This document shows, piece by piece, positions 24,777-33,217 of a DNA stretch of 64,000 nucleotides; within the stretch, counting starts at the first letter, position 1, and each line of letters starts with the position of its first letter. The translations under genes were made by a program, and so were the position numbers. The notes beneath the pieces were generated by a model. It was given only the letters and a program-made list of their open reading frames with translations. It was not told the DNA's origin and ran no database searches. Origin of the DNA: Gemmatimonadota bacterium. Its GTDB lineage: Bacteria; Gemmatimonadota; Gemmatimonadetes; Longimicrobiales; Gaopeijiaceae. Location: assembly GCA_029863645.1 (NCBI GenBank), contig JAOTVA010000001.1, positions 37,705 to 101,704 of the forward strand, given 5' to 3'.

Positions 24777-26318
24777 CTAACGGAGCTGAAACGGCCCCAG
24801 GTGCGGGCCTGGGTTGCGTAGCGCGGCCCGCAGGAGCAAGCCGAGCGCAGCCCGGAGCTCTTCGGGCAGCAAGATCTCGTCGACGAAGCCCCGGGCGGCC
24901 GCATATCGTGCATCGAGCCGGACCTCTTGATCGTCCCCCGACCCCGCGGTCGGCCCGAGCACCTCGTCGGCGAGGCCCATTCGCCCCGTTGGGAGTGAGA
25001 CGATGAAGGTCGGGTCGAAGCCCTGACCGGCCATCGCGTAATAGCCGGCGCCCGATGCGTGGTTGAGCGTCAGCACGATCTTCGGCACGGTCGACGTCGC
25101 CATCGCCTCTACGAACTCGGCCCCGGCCCGCAGAATTCCCTCGTGCTCGGCCTCTGGCCCGACCATGAAGCCCGACACGTCTTGCACGAACAAGAGCGGC
25201 GTACCGTGCCGGTTCATGGTCTCGATGAAGTACGCGACCTTGCGCGCACTTTCGGCGTAGACGAGCCCACCGAAGTGAGGTGTCCCATCGCTTCCGGGCC
25301 GAAACATGCCCCGCGCGTTCGCAATCACCCCGACGCGGACCCCTTCGAGAAAGCTCGTCCCACAGATGATCTCCCGCGCGTGATCGGCCTGAAACTCCTC
25401 GAGCGAATCACGGTCGAGCAGGCAGTCCAACACGGCGCGCACGTCATAGGGCTGCCGGTGGTCATCGGGAACGAGGTCGTACAGATCGTAGGAGAGCCGG
25501 AGCGGCGGCGCGGGGACGCGCGAGTCCTCCGATTCGTCCCGCGGGGGTAACTCGCCAACCAGCCCTCTGAGCCGCTGGATGCACTCCTGGTCGTTCCCCA
25601 CCTTGTAGTGGGCCACGGCGCTGACCTCCGTGTGCACCTGGGCTCCGCCAAGCTCTTCGGACGTCACGCTCCGCCCCGTCGCTCCCTCCACGAGGCTCGG
25701 AGGCGCAAGCGCCAAGAACGATGTGCCCTCCACCATGACGATCACGTCCGCCAGTGCCGGCAGGTATGCGGCGCTCCCGACGCAGGGTCCCAAGACCCCG
25801 GCGAACTGAGGCGTCGCAAGATGCCGACGCATCACCGCCGCGTAGTAGAGGATCCGCCCCACTCCGTACTGCCCGGGAAAGACGTCGGCCTGCACGGGAA
25901 CCGCGCCGTCGGAATCGACGAGGTATAGGATCGGGATGCGGCATCGCATGGCCACCTCCTGCGCGCGCAGAATCTTGCCGACGGTCTCCGGCCACCAGGC
26001 GCCTCCTTCGACCGTCGCGTCGTTGGCGACGATGACCGCCTCCCTGCCGTGCACTCTGCCCACGCACGTGATGACACCTGCAGCTGGAGCCTTGCCGTCG
26101 TAGAGGTCGTGCGCGACGAGCATTCCTATCTCCACCACCGGCTCGCTCGGGTCCAGGAGAAGACTGACGCGTTCCCTGGCCGTCAGCTTGCCTGCGGTGT
26201 GCTGCGCGTCGATCCGCTCGGCGCCGCCCCCTTGGCGAGCCAGCTCGCGAAGCGCCTTCACCGCATTCGATAGCTCGCCCAGACGACCCGTCGAGCCGCT
26301 CGCGGTACTCGGGGTCAA
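24777..26318 (-). CDS. pccB: Acyl-CoA carboxylase carboxyltransferase (beta) subunit
   Basis: The 513-residue protein is a crotonase-fold carboxyltransferase of biotin-dependent acyl-CoA carboxylases. It shows AGKLTARERVSLLLDP, the acyl-CoA site around ILYLVDSDGAVPVQADVFPG and the second half GTPLLFVQDVSGFMVGPEAE with oxyanion glycines (GAGYYAMAG). The neighbouring mutase genes suggest propionyl-CoA as substrate, giving methylmalonyl-CoA; sequence features are also compatible with methylcrotonyl- or geranyl-type enzymes. The biotin carboxylase/BCCP subunit is not in the window. It lies 22 bases after the B12-binding mutase subunit in the same operon. Confidence 0.85.
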   Translation of the reverse strand: MTPSTASGSTGRLGELSNAVKALRELARQGGGAERIDAQHTAGKLTARERVSLLLDPSEPVVEIGMLVAHDLYDGKAPAAGVITCVGRVHGREAVIVANDATVEGGAWWPETVGKILRAQEVAMRCRIPILYLVDSDGAVPVQADVFPGQYGVGRILYYAAVMRRHLATPQFAGVLGPCVGSAAYLPALADVIVMVEGTSFLALAPPSLVEGATGRSVTSEELGGAQVHTEVSAVAHYKVGNDQECIQRLRGLVGELPPRDESEDSRVPAPPLRLSYDLYDLVPDDHRQPYDVRAVLDCLLDRDSLEEFQADHAREIICGTSFLEGVRVGVIANARGMFRPGSDGTPHFGGLVYAESARKVAYFIETMNRHGTPLLFVQDVSGFMVGPEAEHEGILRAGAEFVEAMATSTVPKIVLTLNHASGAGYYAMAGQGFDPTFIVSLPTGRMGLADEVLGPTAGSGDDQEVRLDARYAAARGFVDEILLPEELRAALGLLLRAALRNPGPHLGPFQLR

Positions 26319-26340
26319 AGGGCGACGAACCGCCGGAGGG

Positions 26341-26757
26341 TCATTGCGTCCTCTGGTGCGCGATCCAGTCCTTCACGTAGGCGATCGCATCGGTTGTCCG
26401 CGTACCGGGCCCGAACAAGCGACCGATGCCCAGCGCTTCGAGCGCCTCCATGTCGGACTCGGGAATGATGCCACCCCCCGTCACGAGGACGTGATCGGCT
26501 CCCGCCTCGTCGAGGAGCACTCTGACCCGGGGGAAGAGTGTCATGTGGGCACCGGAGAGCACGGACATCGCGACGACATCGACATCTTCCTGAACGGCGG
26601 CGCTCACGATCATTTCAGGAGTCTGGTGCAGTCCGGTGTAGATCACCTCGAAGCCCGCGTCGCGAAACGAGCTCGCGATCACCTTGGCTCCGCGATCGTG
26701 TCCGTCCAGCCCCGGCTTGGCTACGAGGACTCTGATTCTGCGTTGGGGGTCGGTCAT
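26341..26757 (-). CDS. Methylmalonyl-CoA mutase, cobalamin-binding subunit
   Basis: This 138-residue Rossmann-fold domain carries the B12 lower-ligand signature D-x-H-x-x-G as LDGHDRG (Asp18, His20, Gly23) and the following SxL and GG segments ([20 protein letters not shown]). It is the separated C-terminal domain of methylmalonyl-CoA mutase and holds adenosylcobalamin with its imidazole-bound cobalt. The partner catalytic subunit is encoded 24 bases upstream. Split mutases of this kind are typical of archaea and several bacterial phyla. Confidence 0.93.
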   Translation of the reverse strand: MTDPQRRIRVLVAKPGLDGHDRGAKVIASSFRDAGFEVIYTGLHQTPEMIVSAAVQEDVDVVAMSVLSGAHMTLFPRVRVLLDEAGADHVLVTGGGIIPESDMEALEALGIGRLFGPGTRTTDAIAYVKDWIAHQRTQ

Positions 26758-26781
26758 GGGCTCCGTACGGCTTTCTGGCTA

Positions 26782-28503
26782 TCAGAAGGAAATGGGTTCC
26801 TTGTACGCACCGAACACATCCTCCATAGCGTGCCGAATCTCGTACAGCGTGCAGTACGCTCTCGCACAGTCCAGGATGCGGGGCACGATGTTTTCGTCCG
26901 TGCGGCACGCAGTGGTAAGGTCGGAAAGAGTGCGGGTGACTACTTGGTTGTCCCGTGACGCTCTCATCCGAGCCATCGCATCGACCTGACGCCGCTCGAC
27001 CGCCGGATCGATCTTGAGCGTATCGATCTGGATGTCGCCGGAGCCGTCTGTGAAGTCGTTCACGCCCACCACCACCCGCCGTCCCGACTCGATGTCACGC
27101 TGCTGTTGCATCGCAGATCCGGCGATCTGTTGTTGGAACCATCCCTGATGGATCCCCGGCACGACTCCGCCCAGCGCATCGACTTCTTCGAAGATGGCCT
27201 GTGCATCCTGTTCGAGTGCGTCCGTAAGGGACTCGAGGAAGTAGGAGCCGGCCAGCGGGTCGATCGTATTCGTGACGCCGGACTCAAACGCGAGAATCTG
27301 TTGCGTGCGCAGCGCGATGCGCACGGACTTCTCGGTCGGCAAAGCCAGGGTCTCGTCCATCGAGTTCGTGTGGAGCGACTGCGCGCCTCCGAGCGCCGCC
27401 GCCATGGCCTGATAGGCGACCCGGACGATGTTGTTCTCGGCCTGCTGCGCGGTCAGGCTCACGCCCGCCGTCTGCGCGTGCGTACGTAGGCGCCAGGACT
27501 CGGGATCCTTCGCACCGTACGTGTCGCGCATCGCGCGCGCCCAGATTCGCCGCGCCGCGCGGAGCTTGGCGATCTCCTCGAAGAAGTCCGAGTGCACGTC
27601 AAAGAAGAAAGAAAGCCTAGGAGCGAAGTCATCGACGTCCAGCCCTCTCGCAATGGCGCGCTCGACGTACTCGAAGCCGTTGCGCAGTGTGAACGCGAGC
27701 TCTTGGGCCGCCGTGGCACCCGCCTCGCGGATGTGGTAGCCAGAAATGGAGATCGGGTTGTACTTCGGAGCATGCGTGCTGCACCACTCGAGCATATCCA
27801 CGATGCAGCGCAACGCCGGCTCGGGTGGAAAGACCCAGGCATGCTGCGCCTGGTATTCCTTGAGGATGTCGTTCTGAACGGTGCCGCGGAGGACTTCCGG
27901 GGAGACCCCCTGCTTCTCCGCCGCGGCCACGTAGAAGCAGAAGAGGATGATGGCCGGGCCGTTGATCGTCATGGACACCGAGACCTGATCCAGCGGAATC
28001 CCTTCGAACAACCGCTCCATATCAGCGAGTGACGAGATCGCGACGCCGCACACGCCGACCTCACCGAGTGAGCGAGGATGGTCGGAGTCGTAGCCCATGA
28101 GAGTCGGGAAGTCGAACGCGACGGAGAGGCCGGTCTGGCCCTGGTCGAGTAGGTACTTGTAGCGCTCGTTCGTCTCCTCGGCGGTCGCGAAGCCAGCGAA
28201 TTGGCGCATCGTCCAGAGACGGGTCCGGTACATGGTCGCGTAAGGCCCGCGGGTGAACGGGTAGAAACCCGGCAGGCCCACGGCCTCCGTGTCGTCCGCG
28301 TCGGCGCGATCGAGCGCCGTGTAGAGCGGCTTGAGCTCACGCCCCGAGATCGTAGTGAACGATGCGTCGCGCTTCGGCGTGGCGTCGTATGCCTCAATCC
28401 ATTCGTTCAGCTGCGCCTTCAGCTCGGCGAGTTCGGCTTCGCGCTCCCGCACGAGGGCGTCGAGCTCAGATCGGCTCAAGACGTCCCTCTCTAACGTCGA
28501 CAT
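26782..28503 (-). CDS. Methylmalonyl-CoA mutase, catalytic (large) subunit
   Basis: The 573-residue protein is the TIM-barrel domain of a coenzyme-B12 mutase. Signatures include GFYPFTRGPYATMYR near residue 80, RLWTMRQFAGFATAEE, and GGAQSLHTNSMDETLALPT with the CoA- and substrate-contacting residues. It isomerises (R)-methylmalonyl-CoA to succinyl-CoA by a radical route together with the small B12 subunit. The arginine that sets methylmalonyl specificity cannot be verified by eye, so an isobutyryl-CoA or ethylmalonyl-CoA mutase is possible. GGGAGCAGGC stands before the ATG at 28503. An N-terminal coiled stretch of about 60 residues precedes the barrel. Confidence 0.92.
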   Translation of the reverse strand: MSTLERDVLSRSELDALVREREAELAELKAQLNEWIEAYDATPKRDASFTTISGRELKPLYTALDRADADDTEAVGLPGFYPFTRGPYATMYRTRLWTMRQFAGFATAEETNERYKYLLDQGQTGLSVAFDFPTLMGYDSDHPRSLGEVGVCGVAISSLADMERLFEGIPLDQVSVSMTINGPAIILFCFYVAAAEKQGVSPEVLRGTVQNDILKEYQAQHAWVFPPEPALRCIVDMLEWCSTHAPKYNPISISGYHIREAGATAAQELAFTLRNGFEYVERAIARGLDVDDFAPRLSFFFDVHSDFFEEIAKLRAARRIWARAMRDTYGAKDPESWRLRTHAQTAGVSLTAQQAENNIVRVAYQAMAAALGGAQSLHTNSMDETLALPTEKSVRIALRTQQILAFESGVTNTIDPLAGSYFLESLTDALEQDAQAIFEEVDALGGVVPGIHQGWFQQQIAGSAMQQQRDIESGRRVVVGVNDFTDGSGDIQIDTLKIDPAVERRQVDAMARMRASRDNQVVTRTLSDLTTACRTDENIVPRILDCARAYCTLYEIRHAMEDVFGAYKEPISF

Positions 28504-28560
28504 GCCTGCTCCCGTGTGCGCGTGTCCTGGATCAAAGATGACCAGACGGCAAAGCGAGGG

Positions 28561-29589
28561 TCAACGAAGCAACAACGCCAAGAGGTCCCGCGCGACCGAA
28601 TAGGGCGTGCCCTCGCCCCGTTCGATACCCCTGACACCCTCGTCCAGGCTCCGGCGTACTTCATCGGAGGCCCAAGCGACACGCCGCATCTCGCGTTGAA
28701 CCACGTCTTGCACCCGTCCCCGAGTGCGGTGGCGGCGACGTGCCGCCAGCTCACCTGAACCTTCGAGCCAGGCGCGATGGTCACCAATGGCCGCCACCAA
28801 ATCAGGGATCCCCGCCCCGTCGAGGGCGTTGGTTTCCAGAACCGGAATCTCCCAGCGCTCACTGTCGCCGGACGACTCCGGACGCAACTCAAGAGGCACG
28901 TTCTGCAGGTCGACGCCGTGGTGGGCCGGAACGTCGTGGAGCGCCTCGCCCGCGCGTAAATGCAGGGCCTGGCGGATCTCTTTCGCCAGGCGACCTGCCC
29001 CGGGCCGGTCGGCCTTGTTCACCACGAAGATGTCGGCGATCTCCATCAAGCCGGCCTTCATGGCCTGCACCGCGTCCCCAGACTCGGGCACCAGCACGAC
29101 CACGACGGTGTCCGCCGCGGCCGTGATCTCCAGCTCGGTCTGGCCCACGCCCACCGTCTCGACGAGGATGCGCTCGAAGCCGAACGCGTCCATGACGTCC
29201 AGGACCTCTTTGGTGGTCGTCGCCAGGCCCCCGAGCGAACCTCGACTCGCCATGGAGCGGATGAAGATGCCTGGGTCCGTCGCCAGGTCATTCATGCGGA
29301 TGCGATCGCCGAGCAGCGCGCCGCCCGAATAGGGAGAAGTCGGGTCGACCGCAACGATGCCTACCCGCTCGTCCAAGGCGCGGTAGGCGTTGGCCACCAA
29401 GGCAAGCAAGCTGGACTTACCCGCGCCGGGCGGGCCTGTGAGGCCGACCCGCTTCGCTTGTGGGCCCGCTCTCAGAAGCTCGTGAAGCAGCTCTTCGAAT
29501 CCGTCCCGCTGGTCCTCGGTGATAGAAATGGCGCGGGCGAGCGCGGGGACCTTTCCGTCGCGGAAGCGGGTGGGGAGGTCGGTGGACAT
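28561..29589 (-). CDS. meaB: Methylmalonyl-CoA mutase-associated GTPase MeaB
   Basis: The 342-residue G3E-class GTPase protects and loads the B12 mutase. It has the P-loop GPPGAGKSSLL near residue 50, the switch segment DPTSPYSGGALLGDRIRM, ETVGVGQTELEI (Walker B) and the base-recognition NKAD. Its position as the first gene of the operon meaB-mutase large-mutase small-carboxyltransferase is the expected partner arrangement. It was formerly called ArgK. It is 57 bases upstream of the mutase large subunit. Confidence 0.94.
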   Translation of the reverse strand: MSTDLPTRFRDGKVPALARAISITEDQRDGFEELLHELLRAGPQAKRVGLTGPPGAGKSSLLALVANAYRALDERVGIVAVDPTSPYSGGALLGDRIRMNDLATDPGIFIRSMASRGSLGGLATTTKEVLDVMDAFGFERILVETVGVGQTELEITAAADTVVVVLVPESGDAVQAMKAGLMEIADIFVVNKADRPGAGRLAKEIRQALHLRAGEALHDVPAHHGVDLQNVPLELRPESSGDSERWEIPVLETNALDGAGIPDLVAAIGDHRAWLEGSGELAARRRHRTRGRVQDVVQREMRRVAWASDEVRRSLDEGVRGIERGEGTPYSVARDLLALLLR

Positions 29590-29609
29590 CGCAGAATCCT
29601 AGCCTCGGA

Positions 29610-29629
29610 CCGTCCTGACGCCAGGACGG
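29610..29629 (-). terminator. Hairpin between ubiB tail and meaB
   Basis: An 8-bp perfect stem CCGTCCTG/CAGGACGG with a four-base loop (29610-29617, loop, 29622-29629) lies between the end of the ubiB region and the start of meaB, both on the minus strand. There is no U tract after it, so it may be a weak terminator or an mRNA-stabilising stem. Confidence 0.35.
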
Positions 29630-29639
29630 GCCCCCGAAC

Positions 29640-29741
29640 TCAAGCCTCCCACCCCACCAGACCCTGTACCGGTCCCGCCCCACCCCGGTAGTGGTGCACC
29701 TCGGCATCCCCCTGGCGAACGAAGTAGATCGTCTTGTTCAC
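29640..29741 (-). pseudogene. 33-codon ORF resembling the N-terminus of a histidine phosphatase
   Basis: Immediately at the ubiB stop (GTGA overlap, with AGAGG just upstream) a 33-residue frame opens and reads NKTIYFVRQGDAEVHHYRGG before ending at 29640. It resembles the first strand of histidine-phosphatase enzymes (TIYLVRHGEAE...), with Gln where the phospho-accepting His would be, then breaks off. It may be the relic of a broken gene or a chance coupled micro-ORF. Evidence is limited to this short similarity. Confidence 0.3.
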
Positions 29742-31399
29742 TTCCTCTCGTTCGGCCGGATCCCACGGGCATGCCGGAGCGGGTTCTCCAGCAGATGTGT
29801 GGGAATGAAGAGGACGATCACGAACATGACGAGCGCTACGAGCAGGCCCGCTCCGAGCAACCACCAGTTCCGCAACGCAATGAAGAGGATCGAGGTGATC
29901 ACGGCCGTAGCGCTCGCGAAAATGCTGAGTAGCAATCGGCGAGCTTGGAGGTGCAGGAAACGTTCTTGAGTCTGCATGTCCCGCGGGTGCACCCGTACTC
30001 GGAACTCCTCGCGTTCGGCCCTCGTAACCAGGTCCCGAACAGAGCGGACCGCGCTCTGAGCCTCATCCACGAAGCTCTTGGCGATCTGCGCCGGCTGCTG
30101 GCCGGTCGTCCGGAGCAGCTCGGCCTGGTTCTTCTGAATCACGCCGCGAATGAAGGTGAGGCCGTCGAAGTTGGGCTCGTAGTGAAAGGCAACGCCTTCG
30201 ATGAGCGCGGCGGCACGAAAGAAGTACACGAGCTCCTGCGGGAGCGTGAGAGGCCATGTGTAGAACGTATCCAACAACTCGGCGATGATCGCCTCGATGA
30301 TCTTCGCTCGGTTCGTCGTCTTGGCGCGTTCGACGATCTTTAGAATCTCGGCCGCCGCCTCGCGAATCTCTCCGCGCGAGACCTCCGAGCCGATCATGGA
30401 AAGCCTGTACATCTCGTTGATGACGCTGTCGATGTCTTCGCGGCCCAGAGCAATCGCGGTGCGGAGGATCGACTCCCTGGTCCAGCGAGGGACCTCGAGA
30501 ACCGCACCCCAGTCGAGCAGGATGAGCGTGCCATCGTCCTGGACCAGGAGATTGCCCGGGTGCGGGTCAGCGTGCATGAAACCGTCCACCATCATCATCC
30601 GCAGGTAGACACCGGTGAGCGTCTCCATCACCTGCTTGAACGACAGCCGACCTGAGGCGAAGAGCTCGTGCAGATGATCGATCTTCGTTCCGTAGCAGTG
30701 CTCCATCACGAGCACGCGACGGCGGGTGAAGCGCTCGTAGACGACTGGAGCGCGGACCTTCCGCTCCCCTTGGAAGACCCTCTGAAAACGAGCGATGTTG
30801 GCCGCTTCCTGCTCGAAGTCCATCTCGGCCTTGACGCGTACGGAGAACTCTCGCACGACGTTCGTGAGACCGCGCACATGGTGGTTGGGAAAGAGGATGT
30901 TGAGCCAAAAGAGCAGTCGGAACGAAATGTCCAAATCGAGGGCGATCGCCTCCTCGACGCCGGGGCGAAGGACCTTGACCACGACGTCGTGACCGTCCGC
31001 TGTGGCTCGGTGCACCTGGCCGAGGCTCGCCGCGGCTTCCGGTACGTCCTGGAAATCCTCGAAGAGCTCGGAAACCGGCGCACCCAGCTCGCGTTCGATG
31101 ACGGCGCGGATACGCGGCGCAGGGTCCGCAGGCACCTGATCTTGCAGCTTGCTGATCTCAGAGAGATAGGGCTCTGGCAGGATATCGGCGCGTGAACTGA
31201 GCAACTGAGCGAGCTTCACGAACGTCGGTCCCAGCTTCGCAAGACGACTCGTCAGCCGCACAGCCCGTCCCTCGTGGTGCCTACGTGTGCGGGACGCCGG
31301 CCGCCCGAACAGAATCCACTGTTTCCGGTCCCGCAGGAACGCTATGGCGAACGGGCTGAGCCGCAGCATAACTGAAACCGTACGAACGATGCCCTTCAC
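29738..31399 (-). CDS. ubiB: ABC1/UbiB-family atypical kinase
   Basis: About 553 residues. The family marks are present: KLGPTFVKLAQLLSSRADIL, the A-rich nucleotide loop (AASLGQVHRA), the invariant lysine region DVVVKVLRPGVEE and HADPHPGNLLVQDDGTLILLD with the catalytic and Mg-binding residues. Two hydrophobic C-terminal helices (about 495-540) anchor it to the membrane. Family members support ubiquinone or other prenyl-quinone synthesis as ATPases. I start it at GTG 31399, seven bases after AGGGGG. It ends the vanZ-aspS-phoH-pgpH-ybeY-mgtE-ubiB run, 19 bases after mgtE. Confidence 0.9.
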   Translation of the reverse strand: MKGIVRTVSVMLRLSPFAIAFLRDRKQWILFGRPASRTRRHHEGRAVRLTSRLAKLGPTFVKLAQLLSSRADILPEPYLSEISKLQDQVPADPAPRIRAVIERELGAPVSELFEDFQDVPEAAASLGQVHRATADGHDVVVKVLRPGVEEAIALDLDISFRLLFWLNILFPNHHVRGLTNVVREFSVRVKAEMDFEQEAANIARFQRVFQGERKVRAPVVYERFTRRRVLVMEHCYGTKIDHLHELFASGRLSFKQVMETLTGVYLRMMMVDGFMHADPHPGNLLVQDDGTLILLDWGAVLEVPRWTRESILRTAIALGREDIDSVINEMYRLSMIGSEVSRGEIREAAAEILKIVERAKTTNRAKIIEAIIAELLDTFYTWPLTLPQELVYFFRAAALIEGVAFHYEPNFDGLTFIRGVIQKNQAELLRTTGQQPAQIAKSFVDEAQSAVRSVRDLVTRAEREEFRVRVHPRDMQTQERFLHLQARRLLLSIFASATAVITSILFIALRNWWLLGAGLLVALVMFVIVLFIPTHLLENPLRHARGIRPNERK

Positions 31400-31418
31400 G
31401 TAGCGCCCCCTGTCAGCT

Positions 31419-32777
31419 TCACAGCAGCAGCCGCGAAGCCAGGCCGAGAAGAAGGAAGAAGCCGCACAGATCCGTGAGGGTATGCACGAAGACCGAGGAC
31501 GCGATGGAGGGGTCGATGCCCATACGGTCCAGCGTCGCAGGCACGAAGGCACCGGCGAAGCCGGCCACGATCTGGTTGCCCCACATCGCGAGCAGAACCA
31601 CCAGCCCGAGCCGGGGATCTCCGTCGACCAAGAGCGCCAGCACCGCGATTCCGATGCCCAGGACCGCGCCATTCACGAGACCGATGAGAATCTCCCTCAT
31701 CACGTGCCCCCTCGTGCGGCCCGAACCCTCGACCGTAATCCGGCGGATGGTGATGGCGAGAGACTGCGTTCCGGAACTTCCCCCCATGGCGGCGATGATC
31801 GGCGCGAGGAAGGCCAGCGTGATCACCTGGTCGATCACGTCCTCGTAGACGAGGATCACCGAGGCGGCCAGCGCCGCCGTCATGAGGTTGAGGCTGAGCC
31901 AGGGAAGCCTTGCCCGGACGGCTTGTTGCCAGCTGTGCCGTAGATCGTCCTCGTCGTTGAGGCCAGCGAGGCGGAGGATATCCTCGGTCTGCTCCGCCTC
32001 AATGACGTCGATTACATCGTCGAACGTGATTCGCCCGAGAAGAACGTCGTCCTCGGTCACCACCGGAATCGCCACGAGGTTGTACCGGGAAATCAGGCGC
32101 CCCACCTCCTCCTGATCGACGTCGGGAAGCACAGTCGCGATCGGCGCCTCTACGAGCTCGCCAACGAGGCTCCCCGGATCAGCGATCACCAGATCGTCGA
32201 GACGCAGTGTCCCCAGCAGGCGTTTCTCGGAGTCCACGACGAAGACCGTATAGAAGTCCTCGATCTCCCGCCCCTGGATACGAACCTCCTCGATGGCTTC
32301 GCCGGCGGTGAGCGTCGCGTTGAGTGCGACGAGCTCAGTCGTCATCAGGCCACCGGCGGAGTCCTCGTCGTACTTCAGGAGGTCGATCAGGTCATCGGCT
32401 TCCTCCGCGGGCAGCGCATCGAGGATCCTCTGCTGCTCCGGCGGTTCGAGGTCGCCGATGAGGTCGGCTGCATCGTCGTCGGCGAGCTCGTGTAGGAACT
32501 CGGCGCGCATTGCCGGCGTGAGGGCCGAGAGCAGGTCTCCGCGATCCTCACCCTCCTCCATCTCCGCGAGCGCGCCAGAGGCCAACTCGACGGGGACCGC
32601 CGAAAGGAGCGGAATCCGCAGCTCCTCGTCCAACTCCTCCAGGAGGTCGGCTAGGTCGGACGCGTGCATGGCGCCAGCCGCTTCGCCGGCTCCAGTCGCG
32701 TCTCCGCGCAATAGGAGTTCCCGAATGCGGGTGCCGACGCCTTCGAGCTCTTCTTGAGGGGTGCTCGTGCTCGTCAC
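31419..32777 (-). CDS. mgtE: Magnesium transporter MgtE
   Basis: The 452-residue protein has the MgtE order: an intracellular superhelical N-domain (about 10-125), two CBS domains that sense Mg2+ (about 130-255, containing VDSEKRLLGTLRLDDLVI and GRITFDDVIDVIEAE), a connecting helix and five membrane helices with AFLAPIIAAMGGSSGTQSLA. It forms a Mg2+-gated channel. The start overlaps the ybeY stop by four bases (ATGA). Length matches the family (about 450). Confidence 0.95.
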   Translation of the reverse strand: MTSTSTPQEELEGVGTRIRELLLRGDATGAGEAAGAMHASDLADLLEELDEELRIPLLSAVPVELASGALAEMEEGEDRGDLLSALTPAMRAEFLHELADDDAADLIGDLEPPEQQRILDALPAEEADDLIDLLKYDEDSAGGLMTTELVALNATLTAGEAIEEVRIQGREIEDFYTVFVVDSEKRLLGTLRLDDLVIADPGSLVGELVEAPIATVLPDVDQEEVGRLISRYNLVAIPVVTEDDVLLGRITFDDVIDVIEAEQTEDILRLAGLNDEDDLRHSWQQAVRARLPWLSLNLMTAALAASVILVYEDVIDQVITLAFLAPIIAAMGGSSGTQSLAITIRRITVEGSGRTRGHVMREILIGLVNGAVLGIGIAVLALLVDGDPRLGLVVLLAMWGNQIVAGFAGAFVPATLDRMGIDPSIASSVFVHTLTDLCGFFLLLGLASRLLL

Positions 32778-33217
32778 ACCGCGTCCTCCAAAGTGCCCTT
32801 CAGCAGACGTTCTTGCAGCTGAAACATCGGGCTCTCAGCGCGGTCCAGCCCCTGGGGGTGATCGTAGCCGAGCACATGGAGGGTCCCATGGATGGCGAGT
32901 CGCGCCAACTCTTCGCGAAGGGGCACCCCAACCTCGGCGGCCTGGCGAGCCGCTTGATCGTAGCCCACATAGACGTCACCGACCGTCGTATTGCCAGCAC
33001 CGGAAAGCGTGAAGGCCAGGACATCGGTGGTGTGGTCCTTGTCGAGGAACTCCTTGTTGAGTCGACGCATCTCCGCGTCAGGAAGGAGCGCAACGGAAAT
33101 CTCCACCTCCCCCCTGCCCTCCGCCTCCAGAGCCCGCCGGACCGCGCGCTCGATGAGCGTGACGGGCGCGCCCGGAAATGTTTCGTCGTCGACGTGGATG
33201 GTTGCCAACAGGGTCAC
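32774..33217 (-). CDS. ybeY: Endoribonuclease YbeY (rRNA maturation factor)
   Basis: The 147-residue metalloprotein has the zinc motif HGTLHVLGYDHP (three His residues) near residue 112. It takes part in 16S rRNA 3' end maturation and ribosome quality control. In many bacteria it follows phoH (ybeZ), as here, with the c-di-AMP phosphodiesterase gene in between. Start and stop overlap both neighbours by four bases (ATGA at each side). Confidence 0.95.
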   Translation of the reverse strand: MTLLATIHVDDETFPGAPVTLIERAVRRALEAEGRGEVEISVALLPDAEMRRLNKEFLDKDHTTDVLAFTLSGAGNTTVGDVYVGYDQAARQAAEVGVPLREELARLAIHGTLHVLGYDHPQGLDRAESPMFQLQERLLKGTLEDAV

